Source: Gigaspora margarita
Lineage: Eukaryota > Glomeromycota > Glomeromycetes > Diversisporales > Gigasporaceae
Direction of reading: 5' to 3'
NCBI GenBank assembly: GCA_009809945.1
Contig: WTPW01000339.1
Location: 163,861-227,860 of the forward strand
DNA length: 64,000 nucleotides
Of this stretch, positions 11,290 to 22,574 are shown piece by piece. The notes below the pieces were generated by a model. The model had not been told where the DNA came from. It worked only from the letters and a program-made list of their open reading frames with translations, and ran no database searches. Position numbers and translations under genes: made by a program. Each line of letters opens with the position of its first letter. Positions within the stretch are counted from its first letter, which is position 1.

Positions 11290-12870
11290 TAAATATTAAA
11301 TTAAATTTACATTTTTGGCATAGTGTCTAACAAAAGTGCATACTATTTTTTTTTAACCTGAAGCTCTAAACTAGCTCTATATAGTAATAGAGAGAATTAT
11401 ATTTTAGTGCACCCTGCACCATAGTGCACCCCTGATTACAGGGTATATATACAATCAGTGATCATTGATAATTGCTATTTTTTTGTACTACATACTAACA
11501 TTTACTTTTTTTTTGTACTATACTAACGTTTACTTTTTTTTTCTGTACTAGTTTGTTACGTTTTGTAGTGTTATCACTGTTGTCGTCCTTGGGTATCGTC
11601 GCTCAGTGTCATCATTTTGGTATTGTCATCTTGGTATGAATCTGTCATTTAGGTGCTGTAATTTTTGTCATTTGCTTTGCTGCTTGCTTACTCACTCACT
11701 TGCTGTTTGCTTTGTTTTGCTTGCCTGCTATTTGCTTTATGCTGCTTGCTTTGCCACTTTGCCACTTGTTATGTGTCGATTATTTTGCTGCTTTATGCTA
11801 TAATTTCGCTGGTCACCATACTTTTGGTGTCGTTGGTGTAAAATGGCTTTGTTTGTTGTGTGGTGCACTTATTTAGTTTGGATTTAGAGTTAGGGTGGGG
11901 TTAGGGTAAGTTGTTTTAGTTAGAGGTTAGGGGTAGAGTGGGTTATTTTGAATAGGATTAGGGTAGTTTTTATTTGTTGTTTTTGTTTTCTAGTTTGTGT
12001 CTATTTCTAATACTTTTTTTTCTGCCTTGTTAAGAGCATCTTGGTGCATATAGTTTCTTCGTTCCAGTTAGTGGACATATTTGAGAAGTATGACAGTTTT
12101 TGGACTTTCTTGGTTATTCTGGGGTGTATTATTCTATTCTTGCTTTTTGTTTTCTGGCATGTGAACCATTTACTAACTCTTTCTTTTTTTTTCTCTGTTT
12201 GTAAAGGCATTTTGGAGCTAGGGTTAGGGTAAGTTAGAGTAGAGTAGTTGTAGTTGTATCAAACATTTAGGAAAGTGAGCGAAACAGAGGTGATAGTCGA
12301 AGCAAAGTGACTATAAGGTAAGCGAAGCAAGCCCTGTCTATGTTGCTGAGCATAGTGAAGCAATACAAGCTATACTGAGTATAACGAAGTGGTGTATAAG
12401 AATGTATATTTACACTTTGTTTTTGCTATTAGGTTTGGGTTAATGTTAGGGTAGGTAGGGTATATTAGGTAGTTTTTTAGTAATCATGATCGGGTAGTTG
12501 ATGTGATTTGTAATATGACATAATTGTTGTATTATGCCGTGCAAGTGTAATAAATTAATTGCTATTAATTGCTATAAAATATAATTCTTGCATAAGTAAA
12601 ATTTTAAAAAAAATCATATTATTTGATTACATCGATCATGCAATCTGGAGTGCGCTATCGATCATGTGTTCCGGGGTTATCTGGGGGTGCACCATTTTTT
12701 AAAATCCAAATAATTAATAATTAATATCTATATAATAATTAAATAATTTTAATAAACTATTGAAAAAAGTAGCTCTATTACCAAGTAGAGCTAGTTGAGA
12801 GCTTCAAATCAAAAAAATTATATACACTTTCATTAGATACTTGTGCTAATAAATATAAATTTATTTTATA
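11290..12870. mobile_element. Inverted-repeat element nested in the big element's left end
   Basis: About 85 imperfectly paired bases at each end: CCTGAAGCTCTAAACTAGCT at 11357 against the complement of AGCTAGTTGAGAGCTTCAAA at 12799. A second inverted pair inside (TGCACCCCTGATTACAGG near 11425 and GGGGTTATCTGGGGGTGCAC near 12673) suggests a further element at 11405-12694. That interior is GT-rich and T-rich with TTAGGGT-containing blocks at 11886-11960, 12220 and 12440. No transposase ORF. Confidence 0.45.
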
Positions 12871-12885
12871 TAATATAATGAATTT

Positions 12886-13204
12886 AACTACAAATAACCG
12901 GCAGTGATCATCACCGATATGTAATTAGTCAATAACAATAAAACAAAAAAAAATTATTTCATTTACTTTAGGGTTAGGGCGAGGCCTGGGATTTTAGCAA
13001 GGTGTTTGATATATGCAAAATTTAGCAAGGAATTTTTTTTGCTAGAATGTCGAAGGTAGTTTCATAGAATAAATTCTTGAGATATTAGCATTTTTTCAAA
13101 AAAAACTTTATTTTTGTTACACAAACTAATTTGCACGTCACACCTGATCCTGCAAATTTATTGGCTAATTACACACCAGTGATGATCACCACCAGTTATA
13201 GTTA
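12886..13204. repeat. MITE-like inverted-repeat element 4
   Basis: Ends pair as GGCAGTGATCATCACCG at 12900 and the complement of CAGTGATGATCACCACCAG at 13178. The core reads ACTTTAGGGTTAGGGCGAGG, then ATATGCAAAATTTAGCAAGG and GAAGGTAGTTTCATAG, closely related to the cores at 7235 and 2360. Confidence 0.6.
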
Positions 13205-14476
13205 GTAAAATTCTAATATAATTATATAGATATGCACATATCAGATATGTAATTTTGACAGAGCAGCAAAACTTACATTTTTGAGACTCCTGCACTTACT
13301 TTTTTGATACTCCTAGATGTATCCCAAAATTTATATACTTTTTTGATACTGATATCACGTGCAGATGACCATTACCGGCAAGCTTTTTAAAATTGCACTA
13401 ATTAATTACAAACCTGACCCTAATAACAGTAAACTATTAAAAAAATGACATATAATAAATATTATACTTTTCTATAAAGAATAGCCAACATAGGTTTAAT
13501 AAATAACTTGATTGCATGGTCCACGAATAAAATTTACTGTTTTTAAAAAGTTTAATATCTTTATTTTTAAACTTTTTAGTTACGGCCTGGTTGCGCAAGT
13601 TTTTAACAAAAGATTATATTTATTTTTTAAACGATATTTATATAATGAGTTTTTCTTAAAAAAAGAATAAATCTATATTACATGCAACATTTTTTTAAGA
13701 AGATAAATAAATTTTTTAGAAAAAACTATTCGTGTAATAAATGTTTTAAATACAGTATATCATTAAGATGCACGCTTTTTAAAAAACTCTAGCATGATTT
13801 TGTAATTAGTTAGATTTTTAAAAAAAATTCTCATAAAGTTGGTTTCTTGTACGGGATTTTTGAATAATAAGCAATTTTTGACTAAAACGAATGCTTGTTT
13901 TAAATTTTCAAGATCACGTCAAATCGCTATTTGTTGTGTCAATCATCACGTGATGTTAGTTCAAAAAAGTATATAAATTTTGGGTACATCTAGGTAACAG
14001 GTAGGAACGTCCCAAATGAGAAAATGATGATCCCGATCACTCATATTAGTTTAGCCAATTAAAATTGTAAATTTTTATCATGTGAAAAAGATCACATGTT
14101 GATTAGCCAATCAAATCGTAAATTTTTTATAAATGAATAAAACGAAATTTAATTAAAATTTATTAAAATTTACACCTAAAGCTCAAAAAAATGCCGTTAA
14201 AATGCACTGTTAGATAAGCAAGCATGTATTTATTAATTTAAATTGAGAATTATTGACCTTTCATAGTATTTATTTTTCATTTATTTACAAAATCTTCATC
14301 ATCTATATATGTTTAATTGTTTAATTCTACGTCTAATTCTACGTCTAATTCTACTACGTCTAATCCTATATCTAATCCTACATCTACTCAAATTCTAATA
14401 TCTTATACTATACTATCTTACACAACTATTATTCTAATAAGAAACCTCTGCGACTTTAATACATCTTATCTATAAA

Positions 14477-15233
14477 CATCTTATACTGTCTTCCTCCTCT
14501 ACAATCACCTCCTTTATAGTCACAACCTCTATATAATCACACAAATTTTAACAACCATTTTTTTTATATATAAAATACCTTTATATAATCACAAATAGCT
14601 TATAATCACTATCACATTCTTTAGAAGATTTTTGAGATTTTTTTATTAGTAAAATACTCTTATATTATCACAATATCATATATAAAAGTCTAAATTTTAC
14701 TACTATAGATTCCCGAAAGTAAGCTATATTTTGTTATGCAAAAAATTGGAAGTTTGTTTATTTTGGATTAAATTTAGTTTTTAGTGATCGCAAGTAGTTG
14801 CTACATAGTGAAGTCCAAATTCTACTAAATAAATCGATTATAATCGCTTAAGTANCATCTTATACTGTCTTCCTCCTCTACAATCACCTCCTTTATAGTC
14901 ACAACCTCTATATAATCACACAAATTTTAACAACCATTTTTTTTATATATAAAATACCTTTATATAATCACAAATAGCTTATAATCACTATCACATTCTT
15001 TAGAAGATTTTTGAGATTTTTTTATTAGTAAAATACTCTTATATTATCACAATATCATATATAAAAGTCTAAATTTTACTACTATAGATTCCCGAAAGTA
15101 AGCTATATTTTGTTATGCAAAAAATTGGAAGTTTGTTTATTTTGGATTAAATTTAGTTTTTAGTGATCGCAAGTAGTTGCTACATAGTGAAGTCCAAATT
15201 CTACTAAATAAATCGATTATAATCGCTTAAGTA
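14477..15233. repeat. Exact 378-bp tandem duplication around an N, probably an assembly artefact
   Basis: 14477-14854 and 14856-15233 are identical as far as I can read, separated by one N at 14855. Exact identity next to an undetermined base in an otherwise decayed region points to a mis-joined contig edge rather than a biological repeat. Confidence 0.8.
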
Positions 15234-16045
15234 AACGTGTTCAGAAGATCAAAATGCATATACACTTAAATTTTTATCCAAATTGGAATATTTTTTATTA
15301 GTTTACGTTTAATTTTTACGTTCGTCGAATATATTTTTTTAAAAAATTTTATTTTTATCGTCGAACGTAGAAGTCAAAAGTCAAATAATAAAATGTTCTT
15401 TAATTTTGNTAAANATTTTACTGTATGTGTATTTTGATCTTCTTAATAAGTTTACTTAAGCAATTATCTTCGATTTACATAGTAAAATTTGGACTTTACT
15501 ATGTAGTGACTATTATTGATCGTGAGAGTAGCTTATTTTCGAGTAAATAAGTTTTTGGGTTTTTTGGTCAAAACAAAGAGGTAGCTTATTTTCGGGAATC
15601 TATGGTAAGTAAATCGATTAACATATTAAGAAAGCTGTTTGACATGCAAATTATACATATTCTGGAATTTTGACAAACTTGACAAACTATTATTAATTTG
15701 TTTTTTTATTATATGTTGGACAAAAAAATAATTTATTTTTTTTGTCTAACATAAAGTAAAAAAATTAATTAATAAAAGTTCGTCCAAATTATAAGAAACT
15801 TTTGGGATATGTGTAATTTGTTAGCCAAACAACTTTACTTAATGCATAAAAGTTAATTCACTTAATACAATTTGGACTTTTATATGTAGCAACTATTTGT
15901 GATTATAATATTTACTTCTATATAATCACATAATATAAACTACAGTATTAAATGTGATTATATAGGTAATTACTATATAATCACACCTCTTTTTAATCAC
16001 CATTTTTGCTGCAACCAACTGCGTGATTATAGAGGAGGAAGACAG
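14486..16045. mobile_element. Mariner/pogo-like non-autonomous element with internal duplication
   Basis: Starts CTGTCTTCCTCCTCTACAAT and ends with the complement (GATTATAGAGGAGGAAGACAG), with TA at 14484-14485 and 16046-16047. A nested foldback unit lies at about 15079-15607 with arms ATTCCCGAAAGTAAGCTA and its complement; a relative of it is at 60943-61467. The left 378 bases are present twice (see next entry), which inflates the size. Confidence 0.6.
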
Positions 16046-17305
16046 TATTATTATAAAAGTACCTACAATAATATTATTAATAAATCGCATAGTTAATTAA
16101 TATTATTCATATACTTAAGGATATCTATGCAAACCGTAAAATACGTAAAATAAAAAAAGTATACAAACTAATTTCTTCCCCCTACATTGGCTTTTTTTAC
16201 GTTTTTTTTTTTTTTTTGTTCAACACAAAGATTTTGTCAACATAGTGATCATAATTTGCTTATAACTTCGATCATTGAGGTGTAATATTAAAGTTGTTGG
16301 ATTAAGTTGGATTAAACGAATATGTTGTAGGGCAAAGTGAGAACTTCACATTTGTCTAATAATTTCCAAGTTTAACTGTTGAGATAATCTAACTGAGCTT
16401 CCGAAAAAAGTACTGTAAAACATATAAAAAATCCTGAATCAATTGTGTAATGATCTACAAACTCAGGGCACTCGGGATGTTCCTATCTCGAACATCTAGG
16501 AGCATAGAAGAAACTCGCATTTTTACAGAAAATCACGGGTAATAACATTTGTATGATTGGTTAATTGATCTAGATCCAAACGTGATGATTGACCAATCAA
16601 ATCAATTAAAAATTCTTTCGATGTGCATAATTACGCGAAAAAATGAGTTTATTATTAATAAAAGTAAAGCATTTTTAATATTAAAGTAATTTTATTATTT
16701 TTCAACCATTAGATTTTACTGAAAACATGTTACATCCAACATGTTAAGTTTATACTACTGTACTTAAATCACACACTATCGTATTTATTAAACTAACATA
16801 TTAGAGGCAGTTTGATATAGGATACGTATATGTGTCATAGCTCAGGTAAAATAAATCGTGTTAAAGTATTTATAACGCGTAGCCTGTTTAATAAATGTAT
16901 AAAATTTTTTGTTAGCATAACACTCACGGTTTAACAATTTATAAATCTATTGTTTGACTTCATAATTTGAACATAGTAGAAACTCAATAAACTCAGCCAA
17001 TTACCAAACACCCTACCTTTGTTATTATGAAAACTTTCTGGAGAAAGCGATTGAAAACGATTAGAAAAGATTTTCTGCTAGAAACACTCAAAACGAAGAA
17101 CATTTACTTATAAATAGGGGTATCTTAAGTTTAACTTTTTATGGTTAAGCGGATGGTAAAATTGCCATTTTTAGACTACAATCATATACCAAAATTTCAA
17201 TTGCCCATATAAATAGTTTGTGTAACAATTATTTCGGAATCGATCGGATGCGAGTTTCTCCTATGCTACATCTAGGAGTATAAAAAAGTAAGTGCAGGAG
17301 GGCTA

Positions 17306-17461
17306 ATATATCGAATCGTGTGTACAGGGTATCACACAAAATTACCCAGAAGATCATCTTCCAAAATCAGACAAATTAAACCATGAAGAAAACCGAACAT
17401 CAGAAATCGATAATCAAACCTCATTACCAAATCTGGCTGGTACAGAAATCGGCATAACATA
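17306..17461 (+). pseudogene. Orphan 3' coding fragment
   Basis: An open frame with normal-looking composition (…YPEDHLPKSDKLNHEE…GTEIGITY, stop) begins right at the border of the nested stack and has no start codon. It may be the end of the first gene of the big element, cut by the insertion. No family recognised. Confidence 0.25.
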
Positions 17462-18404
17462 CTAACAATAACACGTAAACACGAAAACTATTTTATTATT
17501 TTAATAACGTGATCAAAATAGATAGAAAAATTTAGAAAGAACGTGATGTATTTAATTATTCGAAAACAATGTATTTAAACCTGACCTTTTTATATGATGT
17601 AGTTATTCTTGCAACATTTTGACATTTTACAATTTATTTTTCGACAAAATATTTTCGATACTTAATAATTCTACAAAATCATTAATCATATTACTGTATT
17701 AAAATCCAATATACCACAAAACTATTACCGATATTAAAACCTTGAATATTAGCACCAACGAATACATATATCTTAAATGATATTAAACTATATAGCGTAT
17801 ATTCTTATTTATTATTACACATTATTATTCAACTGTATTATCTATCGTATATTAAATATTATAAATAAAGTAAATTATATTTATTATATATAAACTATTT
17901 CTTATCGATAAACTGTTAATAAGTGTATTTAACTATATAACTTCTGGACTAAANTTTCAACGAAGAAACAAGNGTGANCTAGNGNGCACNCTTGTGAACT
18001 AACTTTGAGAATAGCTACCTCAAAGAAGGAACTATATTGAAACCAAAGTATTAACTGAATAAATCGATAAAAATATAAGGAATTAAAGGCAAAAAGAATA
18101 GAAAGCACTCAACTAATAATACAACTATATAATCCACTACCAAAACTATATCTACGGACTCAAAACCAATACCAAAAATTAATTGTAACTGCTGTATCTA
18201 CGAACCATACACAAACAGGCTTACAATAATCAACTTGAAAACTATTCTTAGGAAAGAACCAAAGTACCCAATAGTAACACAATTACCTTACAAAATTACA
18301 TCTACATCTATTCTTAAAAATAATACAAACGCCAATAATTCTAGAAATCTAAATACAGTAATAGTACATGAAAGGCATCCAACTTCGCCAAACAAAAATT
18401 CTCA
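17462..18404. other. Probable 5' leader region of the element's gene array
   Basis: AT-rich, turning strongly A-rich on the plus strand from about 18000 on, which is the composition of the downstream genes. Several N bases at 17954-17990. No credible ORF. A promoter is expected here from the position, but I cannot point to a specific motif. Confidence 0.35.
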
Positions 18405-18938
18405 ATGATTAACATCAAAATAGCCTTAATAATACAAATAATAACTTTTATATTATTAGTAATCTTAGCCTCAGAACAATATCAATATCAACAAAGAAAT
18501 CGAACCATAATCAGAGCAGACGTAATAGTCGTATCTTTACCAATAATACCAACATCTGCAACACCAACATCTACAATACCAAATGCCCAAGAAGCTCCAA
18601 ACACAAGTACAAAAACTAAAGCCAAAATTACAATACTTGCAACACAATCTGTAGAAACTTCTAACAACAATAGTAATATATTAGCAATAGAAATATTAGG
18701 GACAATAGCAACTTTTTTATCTACAATAGCCATAATATTAGGAATCTGTATCAGGAGGATCAGAAAAAGGAAACAAGTTTACAAACGACACGCTCAAGTA
18801 CCAATAGGAAGCCAAGCACCATTTACAACACTAATAAATAACTTTGAAGGAATTGACATACAAGCATTAGCCCAATACTTAAATCAACAACAACCAAATC
18901 AAAGCCAATACAAACAACCACCAAAATACAACAGATAA
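18405..18938 (+). CDS. Small type I-like membrane protein (membrane ORF 1)
   Basis: 177 residues. Residues 5-22 form a hydrophobic N-terminus of signal-peptide type (IALIIQIITFILLVILAS). It is followed by a Thr/Ser/Pro-rich segment of about 70 residues (ATPTSTIPNAQEAPNTSTKT), a second hydrophobic span near residues 95-116 (EILGTIATFLSTIAIILGIC), a basic stop-transfer stretch RRIRKRKQ and a Gln/Asn-rich cytoplasmic tail. This is the topology of a small glycoprotein-like type I membrane protein. It is first in a row of four proteins with one membrane span each. No family recognised; an envelope-like or membrane-targeting role would be speculation. Confidence 0.6.
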   Translation: MINIKIALIIQIITFILLVILASEQYQYQQRNRTIIRADVIVVSLPIIPTSATPTSTIPNAQEAPNTSTKTKAKITILATQSVETSNNNSNILAIEILGTIATFLSTIAIILGICIRRIRKRKQVYKRHAQVPIGSQAPFTTLINNFEGIDIQALAQYLNQQQPNQSQYKQPPKYNR

Positions 18939-19053
18939 GGGAATAATATCTATAAAAAGAAAAAGTCGCCCAACACAAATTCACCTTAAAATTTACCATT
19001 ACAACGTTACATGAACTACACCATTCAGGAACCAATCTTTGGAAATTATATAA

Positions 19054-19428
19054 TTAAAAATATTCAAACAAACTCAAATATATTTGCATGTGATCAAAAC
19101 ATACTCAAAAGTATTCACACAGGAACAAGAAAACTCAAAAATACTCACACGTGACCAAAAATACTTAAAAATATTCTTGTATAATCAATCTATAACCACC
19201 ATTAAAACAATTGTATCATCAACAAACACTGATAACACTTCAGGAGATATATCAAAGAATCCCTTAGCATACTTACTGCTACAAGCACTAGTTATAGTAA
19301 TCTTTATCTATTTCATAACAATAGCAATCTGCTGCATAGCAATACAAAGGTATAAAAAGAGACTTTACAAAAATCATCCAAACATATCATACGACGCCCA
19401 ATATAACAACAATTCAGGCTACTGCTAA
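19054..19428 (+). CDS. Small membrane protein (membrane ORF 2), no ATG
   Basis: The frame is open from 19054 and contains no in-frame ATG, so the start is unknown: a non-AUG start, an upstream exon or decay are all possible. A polar N-terminal half is followed by one long membrane span (YLLLQALVIVIFIYFITIAI), then CCIAIQRYKKRLYKN, a basic tail. The stop TAA at 19426-19428 is directly followed by the ATG of the next ORF. Same architecture as its neighbours although the sequences are not obviously alike. Confidence 0.5.
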   Translation, partial: LKIFKQTQIYLHVIKTYSKVFTQEQENSKILTRDQKYLKIFLYNQSITTIKTIVSSTNTDNTSGDISKNPLAYLLLQALVIVIFIYFITIAICCIAIQRYKKRLYKNHPNISYDAQYNNNSGYC

Positions 19429-19728
19429 ATGAACTTAACAAACCAAACCTCAAACCAAAAACCAATTTCAGCACAAACTGCTACAATTATCTCACTCAGT
19501 CTAGTAATCGTATTCATATTACTTATAATATTTATCTGTATATACAAAAGCTGTAACAAAAGAAAACAAAGAAGAAATAATAGAACACCAGAACCATTTC
19601 AACACCAACAAGAACTTAGACTACTTACACCAGAACAGATAAGTAGACTACCACCTGATCAACAAATAAAAATACAACGATACCAACAATTACTCCAACA
19701 AGAAAGCAGAATCTTTGGAGCAAGATAG
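19429..19728 (+). CDS. Small membrane protein (membrane ORF 3)
   Basis: 99 residues. Short Asn/Thr/Gln-rich N-terminus, one membrane span at about residues 20-42 (IISLSLVIVFILLIIFICIY), then KSCNKRKQRR and a Gln-rich tail with PEQISRLPPDQQIKIQRY. The ATG abuts the preceding stop (TAAATG) and its own stop TAG abuts the next ATG (TAGATG). This arrangement suggests translation by termination-reinitiation from one mRNA (inference). No family recognised. Confidence 0.6.
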   Translation: MNLTNQTSNQKPISAQTATIISLSLVIVFILLIIFICIYKSCNKRKQRRNNRTPEPFQHQQELRLLTPEQISRLPPDQQIKIQRYQQLLQQESRIFGAR

Positions 19729-20063
19729 ATGAGCCAACAATTCACATTATTAACAATATCAGTACCAACAGTAACCCAGACCTTAAACGTAACAATAACC
19801 CAAACAGCTCAACCAACAACTATATACCAAACAGCAATAACTACAGCAATAGTAACACCATCATCTTTCAAAACTCAAACGTAATAATTGAAGACATAGT
19901 AATAGCATTAATAGCAATACTGATATTTATAATAGCAGTATACTTCGGATATAAACAAAGACTCAATAATAAACTCAAATTAGCAGAACGAGAACAAACA
20001 AGAATATTACAACTAGCAAATCAAATTGATAGCACTATAACACCAATACAAACAACAGCTTAA
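19729..20063 (+). pseudogene. Small membrane protein (membrane ORF 4), frame disrupted
   Basis: The ATG at 19729 opens a 51-codon Thr-rich frame (19729-19884, QTLNVTITQTAQPTTIYQTA) that stops before any membrane span. In the overlapping -1 frame, NSNVIIEDIVIALIAILIFI continues through a membrane span and a basic, charged tail to the TAA at 20061-20063. Joining the two gives the same layout as the three preceding genes, so one indel, or a frameshift in the overlap, is likely. The terminal TAA shares its last base with the next ATG (TAATG). Confidence 0.5.
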
Positions 20064-20374
20064 TGCAAAACCCTGAAGAATATATAAAAGATATCAAACA
20101 AAGAATCCAAGAATTACAAGCAGAAGAAATACTTAAACCTAAAAGTTATAGACCATTAGACGAAAACGAAGAAACTATCTTTAACAAGAGCAAGGTCATA
20201 ATTGATAAAAGAGCATCAGCAAGAGCAGAACTAATACAAGCATATATAATCAACTGTATAAGAAAAGGAGAACCAAAAGAATACATAAAAGATATAAAAA
20301 TAGCATATCATCAGAACTTAGAATATTTAACCAAGATTACGGACCAAAAGTATCTGAATGCAAAATTGACATAG
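20063..20374 (+). CDS. Charged small protein, unknown
   Basis: 103 residues, Lys/Glu/Ile-rich, predicted helical, beginning MQNPEEYIKDIKQRIQELQA. A second EYIKDIK motif occurs near residue 75 (KGEPKEYIKDIKIAYHQN), so the protein may consist of two related halves. Its ATG overlaps the upstream stop by one base, and its end overlaps the ATG of the next frame by 17 bases. No family recognised. Confidence 0.55.
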   Translation: MQNPEEYIKDIKQRIQELQAEEILKPKSYRPLDENEETIFNKSKVIIDKRASARAELIQAYIINCIRKGEPKEYIKDIKIAYHQNLEYLTKITDQKYLNAKLT

Positions 20375-20801
20375 TAATACGATAAAACTAACAGAATTTT
20401 CACTCAATTATTGGCTAATAAAATACCCAAGCATAAGTTATCACGAACCAAGGAAAAGAGAAATACAAAGACAATTCAAAGAATACTTTGATAGTGCACC
20501 AGCATATCAAACAACATTAACAGCAAGAGAATATAACACTATAATAAAAGTACTTGAAACCCTAGAAAGACTTGAAAAGATATATAAACAAACACTTGAA
20601 AAACAGAAAAAAGAACCAAACCCAAAACCAATCAAAAGAATATTCCCTGAAATAAAAGATTCTCTAACCTATATAACTATAGGACACCTATCCAAAGACC
20701 AAGAAATTTTACAAAAAGGACTCGACCTAGAAAACTTACATATCAGAGATTATATACAATTCTGCCTATATACAGGAATCAGACCCAACTTTGAAATATA
20801 A
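20358..20801 (+). pseudogene. Helical protein with an early in-frame TGA
   Basis: The ATG at 20358 lies inside the end of the previous ORF. Codon 4 is TGA (20367-20369), after which the frame is open for 143 codons (TEFSLNYWLIKYPSISYHEP … IQFCLYTGIRPNFEI). Tryptophan would fit at the TGA. The segment RLEKIYK … YITIGHLSKDQEILQK resembles the C-terminal part of the Nudix protein at 39991-40435, so the two may share a domain. No known family. Confidence 0.45.
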
Positions 20802-20806
20802 ACAAA

Positions 20807-22563
20807 ATGGCAATAGTAGAATTTCCTGATCTAAACAAGATCAACTTCAAGACCCTAATGAATGGAATGGTATTCAATAGAATAAATTGGGTACAATTCA
20901 GAAATCACTTTGAACATGCAATACAAGTATATGTACCTTTAGATCTATTAACACCAGGATACTTTACTGGAACAGCAGACAAAGGATACATACGATGCAA
21001 ACGTGATGAAATTAAAGCAGATATAGCAAGAGATGAAGGAGAAATAACAGGAGCCTATAACATAGTATTCATGAAAAATCTAATACATAAACTAGCGATA
21101 TCATGCTTTGACTATGAAAGGTATTTACATTATGAAACACATATGGCTGACCTGACAGGTTACTTCGTTAGTGATTTTCACAATGGAGCTAGAAGAAAAA
21201 GACATGATTGGGAATCAGTACAAGATGACCCAAGAACCTTCTTACTAGACAAAACCAACTTCTCAGAAGCAATGAATGTAATATATGAAGCTGCCCACAA
21301 CAGAGGAAAGGGACAAGGGAACTTAACATGTGCAGATGATGATGAAAGATCAAGACAAGTATCATTCAGACTATGGTTTGATAAAACATATATAACACCA
21401 AAAATGATAAAACAAAAACAGAAGAACTTCAACAAAATGAGATTTGAACCTAAATATTTATTAGAAATAAACGAAGCATCAAACTTCCAAACCAAATTCA
21501 CAAGAGATCTAAACTATGCCCAAAAAACACATCATTCTTAGGAGGACTACAAATAACTTTAGAAGAAATGTTACCACAAGGACGACATGATTTAGAAGAC
21601 TATAAAAGCCAAATAAACCTAATTAATAATGAAATTACAACTACTGAACAATTCTTTGCAGCATTAGAAAGAGTGTATGACTATTACAAATCAGGAAAAG
21701 TAGGACAGTACTTTAGAGAACAATTTGAAAAGAAACAAGTACATTTCAGTAATAAAAAAGAATACTACGATAATGAAAAGAAAAAGAACAACCAGTTCAA
21801 GAAAGGAGATTATGGAATAGTACCCTTCAGAAATATGAAATGCTATCATTGTAAAAGAAAAGGACACCTAATGAGTGAATGTAGACTCAAGAATAAGAAT
21901 AGACCTAATAAGGATAATAAAGGAAAGAATTACTCAAAAGACAAATATTCTAAAGATAAGAAATATAAAAAGGAACATAATAAAGAAAATGGATATACTG
22001 ACAGAAAAGGAAGAAAGTGGAAATCAAGAGATGAATATAAGAAATGGAAACTCTCAAGAAAAGAAAAAGACTCATAAAAGCCTAGAGAAGAAAGAGCAAG
22101 GAAATCATCATTTTATCCAAAAGATTCATCAGGACAATTTCAAAAGAAGAACCAACATTACAATAAAGAAAAACATAAGAACAAAAAAATATGGTGTGAT
22201 CACTGTAAAACGGACACACATTTTACCAACAGTTGTTATAAATATCGAAAAGAAGAAGAAGGAGTAGAAGACCCAATGGTATTCCACTCTGAGAAAAAGA
22301 AACACAAAGGACACTATAGCAATGAAAGAGAAAACTTTGATGAATATATACGATTCACAAAGTACTGAGAGCAATATAACCTTGAAAATCAAGAAGATTC
22401 TACTACCACAAAAGAAGAACCTGAATCATCAGAAGAATCAAGTGAAGAATCAGAATGTGAAACATATAATCTTGAAACCAAGAAACAACTAAAACAAGAT
22501 GAGTACCTATCAGAAACATCAGAACCAACATCTGAATCTGGAAATGAAAATGATTATTATTTC
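20807..22563 (+). pseudogene. Gag-like protein with two CCHC zinc knuckles, disrupted
   Basis: Segment 1 (20807-21541) starts with ATG five bases after the upstream stop and has a capsid-like helical composition (residues 1-244). Around 21515-21540 the sense passes to the -1 frame at an A-run, giving segment 2 (ATG at 21568). Segment 2 carries the nucleocapsid knuckle CYHCKRKGHLMSEC and a long Lys-rich tail. An in-frame TAA (22075-22077) and TGA (22366-22368) interrupt the continuation, which holds a second knuckle CDHCKTDTHFTNSC (about 22195-22236) and a Glu/Ser-rich acidic C-terminus to TAA at 22561-22563. CX2CX4HX4C knuckles, size and position before a protease are typical of retroelement Gag. 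The frameshift could be programmed or an indel. Confidence 0.6.
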
Positions 22564-22574
22564 TAAACGGGAGC

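Larger units (their letters stand above)
13286..17300. mobile_element. Nested inverted-repeat elements (about 4 kb stack)
   Basis: CTCCTGCACTTACTTTTTTG at 13288 pairs with the complement of AAAAAGTAAGTGCAGGAG at 17300, which delimits an outer unit. Inside are a 0.68-kb unit (13312-13994, arms with CCAAAATTTATATACTTTTT), a mariner-like unit (14486-16045) and a unit at about 16490-17290 with arms AGCATAGAAGAAACTCGCAT and its complement. None has a transposase ORF. The stack separates the left end of the big element from its coding part and truncates whatever stood left of 17300. Confidence 0.5.

Noticed and set aside
2360-12240. TTAGGG runs suggesting telomere or subtelomere
   Set aside because: Only one to three units at a time, always within the same MITE core or in mixed GT-rich sequence; no long tandem array and not at a contig end.
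21500-21568. Programmed -1 frameshift in gag
   Set aside because: The A-run is not a canonical X-XXY-YYZ heptamer in the zero frame and lies within the capsid-like part, not at a gag/pro border; an indel is more likely.
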